Assembly (NCBI GenBank): GCA_949752745.1
Contig: OX457027.1
Location: 85,423,936 to 85,487,935, forward strand
Direction: 5' to 3'
Length of the DNA stretch: 64,000 nucleotides
From: Protula sp. h YS-2021
Lineage: Eukaryota; Annelida; Polychaeta; Sabellida; Serpulidae
Below the pieces are notes generated by a model. The model did no database searches, was not told where the DNA came from, and saw only the letters and a program-made list of their open reading frames with translations. Of this stretch, positions 46,018 to 56,600 are shown piece by piece. Made by a program: the position numbers and the translations under genes. How positions within the stretch are numbered: position 1 is the first letter of the stretch; every line of letters begins with the position of its first letter.

Positions 46018-47673
46018 TCAGTCACAGCTTGAGGTACTGACGCACTCCCCTGTCAACACTACCACCTCTTCTGTAAGTACTCTTACTTCCCATGTCAGGG
46101 TACCTGGCTTTACAACACTTCTCCCAAGTATTTGGTGCCTCACGTTCAGTAAAAGTACCGAAATTCCATACTCGTGTTTGTTTCACAATGGTGGCACTTA
46201 AATAAGATCTAGTTCAGATAAGGGTTCGACTAGTGAAAAACCATTAACCCCGGGATACAGCAGACTGAGCCAATGAACATTTTTGCATTTTTTCTCTACT
46301 TTTCGATGAAAACTCCTTTATTCTGGCAATGATATGGGTTACTATCTCACCTAGTTCCAAATGTCCTGGGACGTTCTTTTTAAAAGCAAACTTTACATCC
46401 CCAACAAAGCATAACAAATGAACCTTCCTCGCACTGACAACTAACGTCACTACTAGCAAACTGCAAAAATTCTCCATCCTCGCACTAAGACCAAAGACAC
46501 TGCGTTCCTTGACGCACAACTTGAAAAGACAAAGTTCTAACTGAACTGACCATCAATAAATCCCACGTTCACACATCTATTGTCACAACTTGTTAACAAA
46601 CACAGCGACATCTTATTTAGCGACAAATAAACGCGTGAAAAGCCAATAACGGAGAAACGCCATTAACAGAGACCCCACCCCCCTCAGCCAACCCCCTCCC
46701 CCCCCCCGCCCCCCAGTCACCACAGGAGTAATGACAAGAACTTCAAATTCATTCATCTTTCTCTGGGGTTAAAAGAATGCAAGAAGGGCTCAATATATAT
46801 ACATATACAGTAGATATTCGATAACTCGAGCCTCGTGTGACCGACGAAAACTGGTCGAGATATCGAATATTTCGAGTTATCAAACAGAAAATAAAACATA
46901 ATGATAAGGCGTGGGACCCAGGAAAACAGTTGGGGTTATCGAGTATTTCGACTTCACGAATTTCGAGTTAATATGTATATATCATTCATTACAATAACCT
47001 CTTGTCATATCGAGCAATACCGAATATGTATTGGCGTCTCTGCGGAGACTTCCAGTATTCTCGGCCAATGAAATTCATTCCATCGGCCATGAAAAGTTGT
47101 AAAAATCCACGTGGATAATTTATTAATACCTGAGAGAAGAATACTTAAGTTCCTCAGTATTTTATCTATGAACAGAACTGAACACCTGTTATTCTCGAAA
47201 CAAATTATAAGGCAAGAAACAAGTTTCCTAGATGTGTCGTTGTTAGGAAAAGCTCTAGTTATTGCACGCATCCGTGTAATAATTTCGCACTGCCTGGAAA
47301 CTTGCTCTAAAATTTAAAGGGCTCAAAAGATATGGCGTCAAAAAGTAGGTATCACTAGGCGTATACTCAGTTTAAAAAGTAGCGGCAGCACACCAAAGAA
47401 ATGCTTAAGTCCTATGAAATGCTGGAACAAGCATTTAAATGAATGTGTTTGAAGTAAATATAAAAATATGACGTCAAAAAAAATACAAGTTTACTGCATG
47501 TGTTTCACAAATCCAATGTGAAAGCACCTTAAATTATTTCCAAACATGAAGATTTTACACGGTTAAAGCCGTCCACACTTACTAGTCCTGAGTATTGCCA
47601 TGGTTACACTTGTGGGTAAACAATGCACAGGCTGAAAGAGTTCTCAGACTGGAATACTTACGGTGCTGTCCAT
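46018..47673 (-). CDS. candidate small three-exon gene, 77 residues, function unknown
   Basis: I do not recognise the product. The model joins 47673-47662 (ATG plus three codons, then GTAAGT), 46519-46351 (acceptor TCTTTTCAAG, donor CTAG|GTGAGA) and 46070-46018 (acceptor TACTTACAG, stop TGA). Phases 0 and 1 match at both junctions, giving 234 nt. The middle exon encodes a hydrophobic stretch (CSLLVVTLVVSARKVHLLCF) and then FVGDVKFAFKKNVPGHLEL. Upstream on the minus strand are a GC box, an inverted CCAAT and a CRE-like site. An AATAAA lies at 45788-45783, about 230 nt past the stop. The region is free of minisatellites, unlike its surroundings. The first exon is tiny, so the start is uncertain. 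The middle exon also stays open past its donor to 46244. Confidence 0.3.
46660..46720. repeat. C-rich low-complexity tract
   Basis: This is a run of C with occasional A, G or T, at about 46675-46714. Confidence 0.6.
46806..46980. mobile_element. possible pogo/Tigger-like MITE fragment
   Basis: CAGTAGATATTCGATAACTCG next to a TA dinucleotide, followed by inverted copies of 'CGAATATTTCGAGTTATC', resembles the ends of Tigger/pogo-type elements. The right terminus is degenerate. Confidence 0.35.
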
Positions 47674-47760
47674 GTACCACGCGTTTGCTTACGTCAGCCA
47701 ATGACAAACTACGCTAATTCAGATCATCAATCGGAAGGGGGCGGGGCGGAGGGGTTTGTG
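47662..47760 (-). promoter_or_regulatory. candidate minus-strand promoter
   Basis: Reading the minus strand, a GC box (CCGCCCCGCCCCC, about 47752-47738) is followed by an inverted CCAAT (CATTGGCTG, about 47704-47696), a CRE-like TGACGTAAG and a first exon ending in a strong GTAAGT donor. The layout is typical of TATA-less promoters. No expression evidence is available. Confidence 0.35.
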
Positions 47761-47989
47761 TGCAAATGTTATGAAAAAAAAAATGGATGATAACATTTTT
47801 GCTTGTTCGTTCAAATCAAGCAATTGACTCAGAAAATTCATGTGATCGGTCTCATATGCGCTGAAATCTACAGTTTCTACATCTGTAGTTTTGTTAACTA
47901 CAACACCAACACATTTCCATAACAACCTTTGCAAAACCAGAAACAAGTGTACCATATTCACAAATATTTTAAATGAAACATGTGCCTAT

Positions 47990-49640
47990 GTACAAGATGA
48001 AGGCAGTGATATTGCACATAAAGAAACTAGAACGGCCAGTGCACACAAAACACCAATGTTCAGGGACATATCGTATACTTTCACCTGAGATTTATTTAAT
48101 TTCGTGTTTTTGTAAAGAAATTCACCTGTCTCCCTGACCAAATACATGGTTCTGTAGTACCCAGTTCCCATTTTTCAATTCACAGAAATAAAAGAATCAT
48201 TTTCCTTTTCTCCAAATATAATGAAAAGGCACAGTGAAAAATTCAAAGAAAACACAAAATTATTCAGGTGGAAAGACCGTCAAAATGTTAAAAAAAATTT
48301 TTTTTTAATCGCCCCCCCCCCCCCCCGCCGCAAAAAAAAAGAAACTATTCAACTGATAAATGGTTTACGTGACGAAACGGGTGCACTATACTTTTAGTGA
48401 AATTTTGAGATTATCTTTCTCTTTACCGTTTACTAACACACCTCCCTGAATCAGTTGAATCCTATCTCTTGGTAGGAGACTGCAAACTTACCCTGTTTTT
48501 CACAACACATCAAACGCATGCAGTCGCAGCAGGCTATGACCTGCATAACGCATTACAACTGGAATTGACCCCTGACCGAGTAATTCATTACGTAACACCT
48601 CCAATACCTCAAAAATGGAGGCATGATCGATACGTCATTACCTAAGGAGCCTACCGGGGGGGGAGGGGTGCAGCGAATGAAAAATATATCACGCAAGATT
48701 TTTATGTCATAAGTATTTCTTAATTTCACCACACGAGTCAAAGGTAGAAAAAGCCGTCCCACTCACCCAAAAAGAATATGAAAACAAGGTTTGAAGTCGA
48801 TACGAATTTTCGCACCTACCAAGAATCTTTCGGGCATACCAAGCAACAATTCCACCAAGTTTGAACTTTCTCTTATGTTCAGCGGCTGAAATATTGGACA
48901 CACCAGATTTTTACGTCATGACGTCATACGGCGGCTTTCTTCATTTCGCCACATGCGTCCGAATTTGACAGAGCCGTCTTGTTAAAATCTTGTTAAAATA
49001 TATTCATATTTACCTAATGACGTCATATACATAGACAAAATTTGATCGACTCTTTCGAACTCACCAGGCAACAACCCATCAAGTTTTAACTTTCTCTGAC
49101 GTTCAGCGACTAAGAAATTGAGCATGCAAGATTTTTACGCCATACGCCTTCCTTAATTTCGCCAAATGCTTCAAAAGTTCGCACAGACATCCGATTGACG
49201 CAAGTAATACCCGTATAAAGTCGAAACAACTTTCCGTTTTCAAGATATTTTACACAAAACAGCTTGTTCAAAATAGATATATATCTCACGTGATGACGTC
49301 ATATGTCGTATTGGTTCGTTTCACTCAAGACAAAATTTCAAAGAATCTTTCGAGCCTATCAAGCAATAAGCCCACCAAGTTTGAACTTTCTCCGATGTTC
49401 AGTGTCTAAGAGATTCTGCACAAAAGATTTTTGTGAAATGACGTCATACGCTTTCCCTAATAATGCAACCAACGCACAAAGTTGACAGAACCATCCGACC
49501 TACCCAGGGAATAAACAGACCAAGTTTGAAGTCGATCCAACCTTTCGTTCTCGAGATATTCTGCTTACATTTTGTTCACAAAGACTGACACACATACAGA
49601 ACGTACAAACACTACACGTATCTTAGTCGCGAGACATAGT
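47990..49640 (-). repeat. dispersed repeats of families B and A, minus orientation
   Basis: From 47990 to 48180 the reverse complement matches the family B tail (GTTTCTTTACAAAAACACG type). From 48690 to 49640 at least four blocks contain ACCAAGTTTGAACTTTCTC and 'GACGTCATACG', the reverse complement of family A. A C run lies at 48312-48329. Confidence 0.65.
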
Positions 49641-50472
49641 TAAATCACCTTATGCCAATCTGATAATGACTTATTTACAAAGGCAATGCCAAGTGATGTC
49701 ACACTCCATTCACTCCATCTCTCGATTTTCACACCAAGGACGTTCCAACATTTTGTGCTAGCAACGGCAGGAGAGACTGGGAGTGACGACGGGGGGAGGG
49801 GGGGTGGGGGTAGGGCTGGATTCTTCGCTCCTGGACCACTTAAATACACGCACATGGGTTGGGTGGGTGTAAGTCATTGACACCACTGTACAGCTACTGT
49901 TCCCCTGAGATATTTTGCCAATGTCATTTATTTCCATAAACATCAATAACATGAGCACTCTATGGGTGTCATATGAGCACACTATGAGCACTCTATGGGC
50001 GTCATATGAGCACGCTACGAGCACTCAATGGGGCACTTTATGAACACCGTTTGAGGAAATTTCACACTGAATCCAAAGTCAGTCTAATCGGCTTTTTGTT
50101 TGTTTGTTTTTCTGTTCATGACGAAAGTTGTGACATTTCTAACGGCAATTCTGAGTGCAGTTAAGTGCTCTGTTTGTTATTATAACACGGACCATAGTGA
50201 CAATGCACTTTCTTATATAAAGAAACGGTAAGTACATTTTGTGTTATCTGAACGCGTACGAAACTTCGCTAGTCACAATCACCCGAACATGACAGGTATA
50301 AGCCACCGTGCCGCAGACAAAGGCTTTGTGACGAAACCCTTTTTTGCTTTGCGCAACGAAATGTTGCCATTTAACACAGAGACGGCGTCACAGTACAGGG
50401 CAGTCTCTGAGAGGTAAAACAAGTGTATTTATGCTCCGTTTGGCTATCAAAGCCATGACTATGTGTGCCGTG
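49641..50472. other. intergenic DNA with a short repeat
   Basis: A 22-bp repeat (GAGCACTCTATGGGTGTCAT type) lies at about 49950-50040. A 37-codon frame at 50118-50231 starts with a signal-peptide-like stretch and ends next to a GGTAAGTA donor, but no convincing gene could be built. Confidence 0.3.
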
Positions 50473-50482
50473 TTATAATAGC

Positions 50483-50597
50483 GATAGATCATGGGACTGG
50501 TGTGCTTTGTATTGGAGTCGGACACTGCGCGATTCGTTCACGGGTCTTCCACGCGTGTCCGAATCCATTAAAAAGCACCCAGCCGCATGATCTATCC
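50483..50597. mobile_element. 115-bp hairpin MITE with 10-bp direct flanks
   Basis: The ends GATAGATCATG and CATGATCTATC are inverted repeats. The complementarity continues through TGTGCTTT/AAAGCAC and TCGGACACGCG-type arms, so almost the whole element folds into a hairpin. TTATAATAGC occurs at 50473-50482 and again at 50598-50607, consistent with a target-site duplication. Confidence 0.75.
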
Positions 50598-50607
50598 TTA
50601 TAATAGC

Positions 50608-51076
50608 CCATCTGAACCGACCACAGCCCCCCTCCCCCATCCCAACCCCTAAATAGTTATATATATACTGACTATAACAAAACAGCATGATATTCTACAA
50701 AATGTAAGGCAGGCAGCATTACTGATCAGACTAGGAGTCTTCCTTAATGACGTCATCATCGCCATACATTGACAAGTACAGTGACAAATGCCCGATATAT
50801 ACATCCCACCTTTCCAAAACCCAATCCCATTAACCATAACCTACTTAACTATTCACAAAGTTTTTACACCTCCGCATAATGACGTATAAATAAATAACCA
50901 GTCGTCTTTGTACAAAATCAACCGAGGACGTCATATTAACAAAATATGATACATTTTCATACTGCCGAAGCAATATTTATTTGAGTTTATACCTTGAGTA
51001 ACACATTCATCAACTCGTAGCAAATAAAAAGATTTATGTACAGGGACATGGTTATTACGTTTTCATGTGGGGACTG
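50608..51076. other. intergenic DNA, nothing recognised
   Basis: No gene or repeat was identified. Confidence 0.35.
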
Positions 51077-51079
51077 GAC

Positions 51080-52315
51080 ATCTCGGCACCTGTCAAACTC
51101 GGCACTTTTTGGACAACTCGGCACCTAAAATTTTGGATAACTCGGCACCTCATTTTCAAACTCGGCACTTTTTGGACAGCTCGGCACCTAATTTTTTTTT
51201 AAAGTTCAAATTTTTATAGTCTTAATGCTTCAACAACAGTTTATTTTTTATTAAAGTGGCTCATTTTTATACTTTTTCTTATTAGATTTATCCCTAATGG
51301 CGTGAACAAAGTGTTTCAGTTTACAACTCCAGAGCACTCTGGACACCACTATTCATTGCAATCGCCATGAAAAAGAGCCTTTAGTGTCAGTGTACTCTGA
51401 AACCTTTTGTGTATTTATTATTGTTTTGTTCCCTGTGATTTTGCTCTCAGAGCCTTTCATTTGACATCACTCGATGTATGTACTCAACTGTACAATTGCA
51501 TTTAACGTGTCATGATACCAAAATGTAAAAGTTACCTCTGTTTTTATGATTGAATTCCTACTACTTATTTCCTGCTCTTTGTTTATGATCCGTTTCCTTT
51601 TTGATTTAATTTGTTGGGTGATTTGATTTCAATTTTATATTCAATCTTCTTCGAGAGATCAGAACGAAGAAACTTTTGAGTTAGGCGCCTCCTGGGGCAA
51701 ATACAATTAAAGCAACAACGCAATTCGCCCAAGCATAGTTTCAGAACTGCTATTAAAGTAATACAGTGCCCGTGCTTTCGCACTGTGGGGCTAATTGCAA
51801 TTTATGATACTCTGAAACATTGATCACAACAATTGCAATTGGCATGTGCAATCCAACCTATGATCGCAGAATCACAGGGAACAAAACAATAATAAATACA
51901 TAAAAGGTTTCAGAGTACCCTGACATGAAAGGCTCTTTGCTCTAGCGATTGAAGTTAATTGTGGTGTCCAGAGTTCTCAGCAATAGTGAGTGATGTCAAA
52001 TAAAAGACTCTCTGAGCACAAAATCACAGGGAACAAAACAATAATAAATACACAAAAGGTTTCAGAGTACACCGACACAAAAGGCTCCTTTTTATAGTGA
52101 TTGCAATGAATTGTGATGTCCAGAGTGCTCTGGAATTGTGAGATAAATCACTTTGTTCAAACCACAAGGGATAAATCTAAAAAGAAAAGGTATAAAAATG
52201 AGCCACTTTAACAAAAATAAACTGTTGTTGAAGCATTAAGACCATGAAAATAAAAAAAATTAAATTAAAAATTAAAAAAAAAAAATTAATAAAAAAACAA
52301 AAAGTGCCGAGTTTG
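51080..52315. mobile_element. foldback element with CTCGGCAC-rich inverted ends
   Basis: The left arm (51080-51440) and right arm (about 52020-52315) are inverted copies. They share AATGCTTCAACAACAGTTTA, 'AAGTGGCTCATTTTTATAC' and 'TTATTATTGTTTTGTTCCCTGTGATTTTG'. The left end carries six CTCGGCAC motifs and the right end only one. Inside, the AATCACAGGGAACAAAACAA segment occurs twice in direct orientation (51868 and 52021). No transposase is encoded. Confidence 0.75.
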
Positions 52316-52364
52316 AAAGTGAGTACAATGCTTGAGTACAATGCCAGAGGTAAAGTAAGTTCTG

Positions 52365-52435
52365 CAATGCAGCAGTGTCTGGGTAAGGCTGACAGTGTCT
52401 GGGTAAGGCTGACAGTGTCTGGGTAAGGCCAACAC
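52365..52435. repeat. 20-bp repeat, about three units
   Basis: Units are GCTGACAGTGTCTGGGTAAG. Confidence 0.8.
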
Positions 52436-53237
52436 TTATATTCTGTATTTCCTTGAGTTTATACGAGCATGGAACTATTTTATTTTCCGGTAAAAGATCA
52501 CCATAAATTGATCGTGAGATTCGAGGAATAAGAATAAAAAACCAAGTTCATAACCAAAAACACAACCTCACAATAACACTAACAATGACCCTTATAGCTA
52601 CACTAACAACGACCTTTACATTAGCACTAAAATTGTCCTTACAACAGCACTAACAATGGTTCATACAATACATCTACTTCACCGGTTTTTTCCCCATAAT
52701 GAGAACTGAAGGAGAACTCAAGGATTGAGACAAGCGCACGAGCGCTGCAGTCCTCGACCATGGCACAGAGAAAATCCGGCGCCGGTCACGACCTATCAGG
52801 GGGCAGGCGCGAAACTGGGTCACTGACCGCGCACAGTGGATGCTGGTCAACACGAGACTGTTCTCAAACGTGCTTATAATTCCAGTTGACAGAGGAGACT
52901 ATCGACACTTTCGGTATTGATACGTGAAAAGACCACGGTCTTTTTGTTTATACAGTCACAAAGGGAATAATCCTTGGTGTGAAATATGACTGTGCCATCG
53001 AGCCACAAAGAAGTGACAGGCCGTGGTGTTAGATATGAATGGTCCGTGTACCTAAGAAACATTGCTGACTGTTCCTGACGTCAAATATGACGCAGGGGAC
53101 AACTGGGGGGGGGGGATAACAGAGAAAACAGGCAGTGCTATGCAACAGAACACGAGCCGCCCCTTCACCTTCACCCGTAGCAGCGATCGAACGTGTCCGG
53201 TACACACCAAGCGTCACGTGTCCGGCGCGATACACGC
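52436..53237. other. gene-free flank, presumably PCIF1 3' UTR or intergenic
   Basis: Short repeats of CACTAACAATGACC type lie at 52575-52665. A palindromic CGAGCGCTGC region lies near 52740. No exon was recognised. Confidence 0.3.
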
Positions 53238-53531
53238 CAACCTGGAGGATACGGTGACCGGACGTCCTGAGGCAGACGTCAACCTTCACGTCACGCATGG
53301 GAGGACACGCTGACCGGACGTCCTGAGGCAGACGTCAACCTTCACGTCACGCATGGGAGGACACGGTAACCGGACGTCCTGAGGCAGACGTCAACCTTCA
53401 CGTCACGCAAGGGAGGACACGCTGACCGGACGTCCTGAGGCAGACGTCAACCTTCACGTCACGCATGGGAGGACACGGTAACCGGACGTCCTGAGGGAGA
53501 CGTCAACCTTCAGGTCACGCATGGGAGGACA
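53238..53531. repeat. 56-bp minisatellite including the PCIF1 stop codon
   Basis: Five to six units of ACCGGACGTCCTGAGGCAGA plus 'CGTCAACCTTCACGTCACGCATGGGAGGACACG'. The right-most unit, read on the minus strand, is the last codons of PCIF1 (VSSHA) and its TGA. The terminal coding bases and stop are therefore copied downstream in the 3' region. Confidence 0.9.
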
Positions 53532-53677
53532 CGGGCGATGAGTGGCTTTCCCGCACCAAGAAGGCGAGCTTGAGTTCTCGTATCCTCTCGGGCGTTGGCG
53601 CCCAGCGCGAGAATCCCGCGTCGTTCTGCAGAAACACGACCAATGTGCCATGCCCTGCCCGTATGTTCACGTCCTTA
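53515..53677 (-). CDS. PCIF1: PCIF1 terminal coding exon
   Basis: The acceptor TTGTGTGTTGTAG precedes T-AAG-GAC. The exon encodes [38 protein letters not shown] and a short tail [13 protein letters not shown], with TGA at 53517-53515. The acceptor is fixed by phase, and an AG 4 nt later would break the frame. The tail is shorter than the Ser-rich human C-terminus. Confidence 0.92.
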
Positions 53678-56600
53678 CTACAACACACAACAACGGCAAA
53701 ATGTTACAGCACACTTTCTTTTACTCATCTTTTATCTGCTTCTTTTCAGCACAAGAAACAGCACTGCGTCACTTTATTATTTACATGTGCATGATCTTTA
53801 ACATTAATGTGTATTAAACTTAGAGGAATTTCAGAAACAATCTACTTACTTTGTTTATTATCAGTCATTCTATATTCAACAATACAAAATTCTGACATGT
53901 ATTTTTATCAACACAGCATGATACGTAAACAGTGCATGAAGAAGACTAGCGTGTCCCCAGTATGGTCCCGGCCTTGCAGCCTGGCTCGGCTGACTCGGGT
54001 TCTTTACATTTGTTCTCTCACTGTCTTAACTAAATGATGCTGTGAAGGATATATCCATGGGGACAACTCATTGTATGTAAACACGCAGTACTAATATGAA
54101 ATTAAAAATTTATTATTTATTATCGGGACAGGGGGAGGAAGAGCATACGTTTGTATTCACATAGGGATGGGCCGAAGGCGTGAGGAGGTGGGTGAGGTCA
54201 GACTCGAGCCTGACGTGCTGGTAGCCTCTGCAGTACCTGTGCTCACGCGGGGCCACTGAGATCTCGTGAGGAGAGGGTGGTGAGGCAGAGGGGGCGGAGT
54301 ACGGAACAACCATGGCCTGTCTCGGGTTCGCGGATGGGGTTAGCGGGAGGAGGTTGTGGAGAGGGGAGGGGGGGGGGGCACCGACGTGCTTGAAGCCGTG
54401 ACGGTACTCATGCTCGTGCGCAGCCACCACGGTCCGGGCGTGGGGGAGGGGAGCGGTGGGGTTGTGGGGACAGGAGGGGGCACTGACCCCGGCATGACGT
54501 GCTGGAAGCCGTGACGGTACTCATGCTCGTGCGCAGCCACCACGGTCTGTCGTGGGGAGGGGAGGGGTGGGGTTGTGAGGACAGGAGGGGGACACTGACC
54601 CCGGTATGACGTGCTGGAAGCCGTGACGGTACTCATGCTCGTGCGCAGCCACCACGGTCTGGCGTGGGTAGGGGAGGGGTGGGGTTGTGGGGACAGGAGG
54701 GGGGGCACTGACCCCGGCATGACGTGCTGGAAGCCGTGACGGTACTCATGCTCGTGCGCAGCCACCACGGTCCGGGCGTGGGGGAGGGGAGCGGTGGGGT
54801 TGTGGGGACAGGAGGGGGCACTGACCCCGGCATGACGTGCTGGAAGCCGTGACGGTACTCATGCTCGTGCGCAGCCACCACGGTCTGGCGTGGGTAGGGG
54901 AGGGGTGGGGTTGTGGGGACAGGAGGGGGCACTGGCCCCGGCATGACGTGCTGGAAGCCATGCCGGTACTCATGCTCGCGCGCAGCCATCACGGTCTGTC
55001 GTGGGGAGGGGAGGGGTGGGGTTGTGGGGACAGTAGGGGGGGCACTGACCCCGGCATGACGTGCTGGAAGCCGTGACGGTACTCATGCTCGTGCGCAGCC
55101 ACCACGGTCTGGCGTGGGTAGGGGAGGGGTGGGGTTGTGGGGACAGGAGGGGGGGCACTGACCCCGGCATGACGTGCTGGAAGCCGTGACGGTACTCATG
55201 CTCGTGCGCAGCCACCACGGTCCGGGCGTTGGGGAGGGGAGCGGTGGGGTTGTGGGGACAGGAGGGGGCACTGACCCCGGCATGACGTGCTGGAAGCCGT
55301 GCCGGTACTCATGCTCGTGCGCAGCCACCACGGTCTGGCGTGGGTAGGGGAGGGGTGGGGTTGTGGGGACAGGAGGGGACACTGACCCCGGCATGACGTG
55401 CTGGAAGCCGTGCCGGTACTCATGCTCGTGCGCAGCCACCACGGTCTGTCGTGGGGAGGGGGGTGGGGTTATGGGGACAGGAGGGGGACACTGACCCCGG
55501 CATGACGTGCTGGAAGCCGTGACGGTACTCATGCTCGTGCGCAGCCACCACGGTCCGGGCGTGGGGGAGGGGAGCGGTGGGGTTGTGGGGACAGGAGGGG
55601 GCACTGACCCCGGCATGACGTGCTGGAAGCCGTGCCGGTACTCATGCTCGTGCGCAGCCACCACGGTCTGTCGTGGGGAGGGGAGGGGTGGGGTTGTGGG
55701 TACAGGAGGGGACACTGACCCCGGCATGACGTGCTGGAAGCCGTGCCGGTACTCATGCTCGTGCGCAGCCACCACGGTCCGGGCGTGGGGGAGGGGAGCG
55801 GTGGGGTTGTGGGGACAGGAGGGGGCACTGACCCCGGCATGACGTGCTGGAAGCCGTGACGGTACTCATGCTCGTGCGCAGCCACCAGGGTCTGTCGTGG
55901 GGAGGGGAGCGGTGGGGTTGTGGGGACAGGAGGGGGCACTGACCCCGGCATGACGTGCTGGAAGCCGTGACGGTACTCATGCTCGTGCGCAGCCACCACG
56001 GTCTGGCGTGGGTAGGGGAGGGGTGGGGTTGTGGGGACAGGAGGGGGGGCACTGACCCCGGCATGACGTGCTGGAAGCCGTGACGGTACTCATGCTCGTG
56101 CGCAGCCACCACGGTCCGGGCGTTGGGGAGGGGAGCGGTGGGGTTGTGGGGACAGGAGGGGGCACTGACCCCGGCATGACGTGCTGGAAGCCGTGCCGGT
56201 ACTCATGCTCGTGCGCAGCCACCACGGTCTGGCGTGGGTAGGGGAGGGGTGGGGTTGTGGGGACAGGAGGGGACACTGACCCCGGCATGACGTGCTGGAA
56301 GCCGTGCCGGTACTCATGCTCGTGCGCAGCCACCACGGTCTGTCGTGGGGAGGGGGGTGGGGTTATGGGGACAGGAGGGGGACACTGACCCCGGCATGAC
56401 GTGCTGGAAGCCGTGCCGGTACTCATGCTCGTGCGCAGCCACCACGGTCTGGCGACGGTTGAACTGACTGGACTCGAGCCTGATGAGCGCCTCCGTGGGC
56501 GGGTCGCGCCAGTCCGGGATGAAAACGGTAAACGACAGCGGCTCCTGACTCTCCCGTAGCAAACTCTGCAGAAACAAAATAACAGAACTCGTCGTCTTCG

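Noticed and set aside
50118..50231. Short signal-peptide-like frame (MTKVVTFLTAILSAVKC) next to a GGTAAGTA donor
   Set aside because: The only downstream exon that fits in phase reaches a stop after about ten residues; too little evidence for a gene.
54113..56577. Many Pro/His-rich minus-strand frames of 75-230 codons
   Set aside because: They are frames through the PCIF1-derived array; only 56390-56565 is a real exon.
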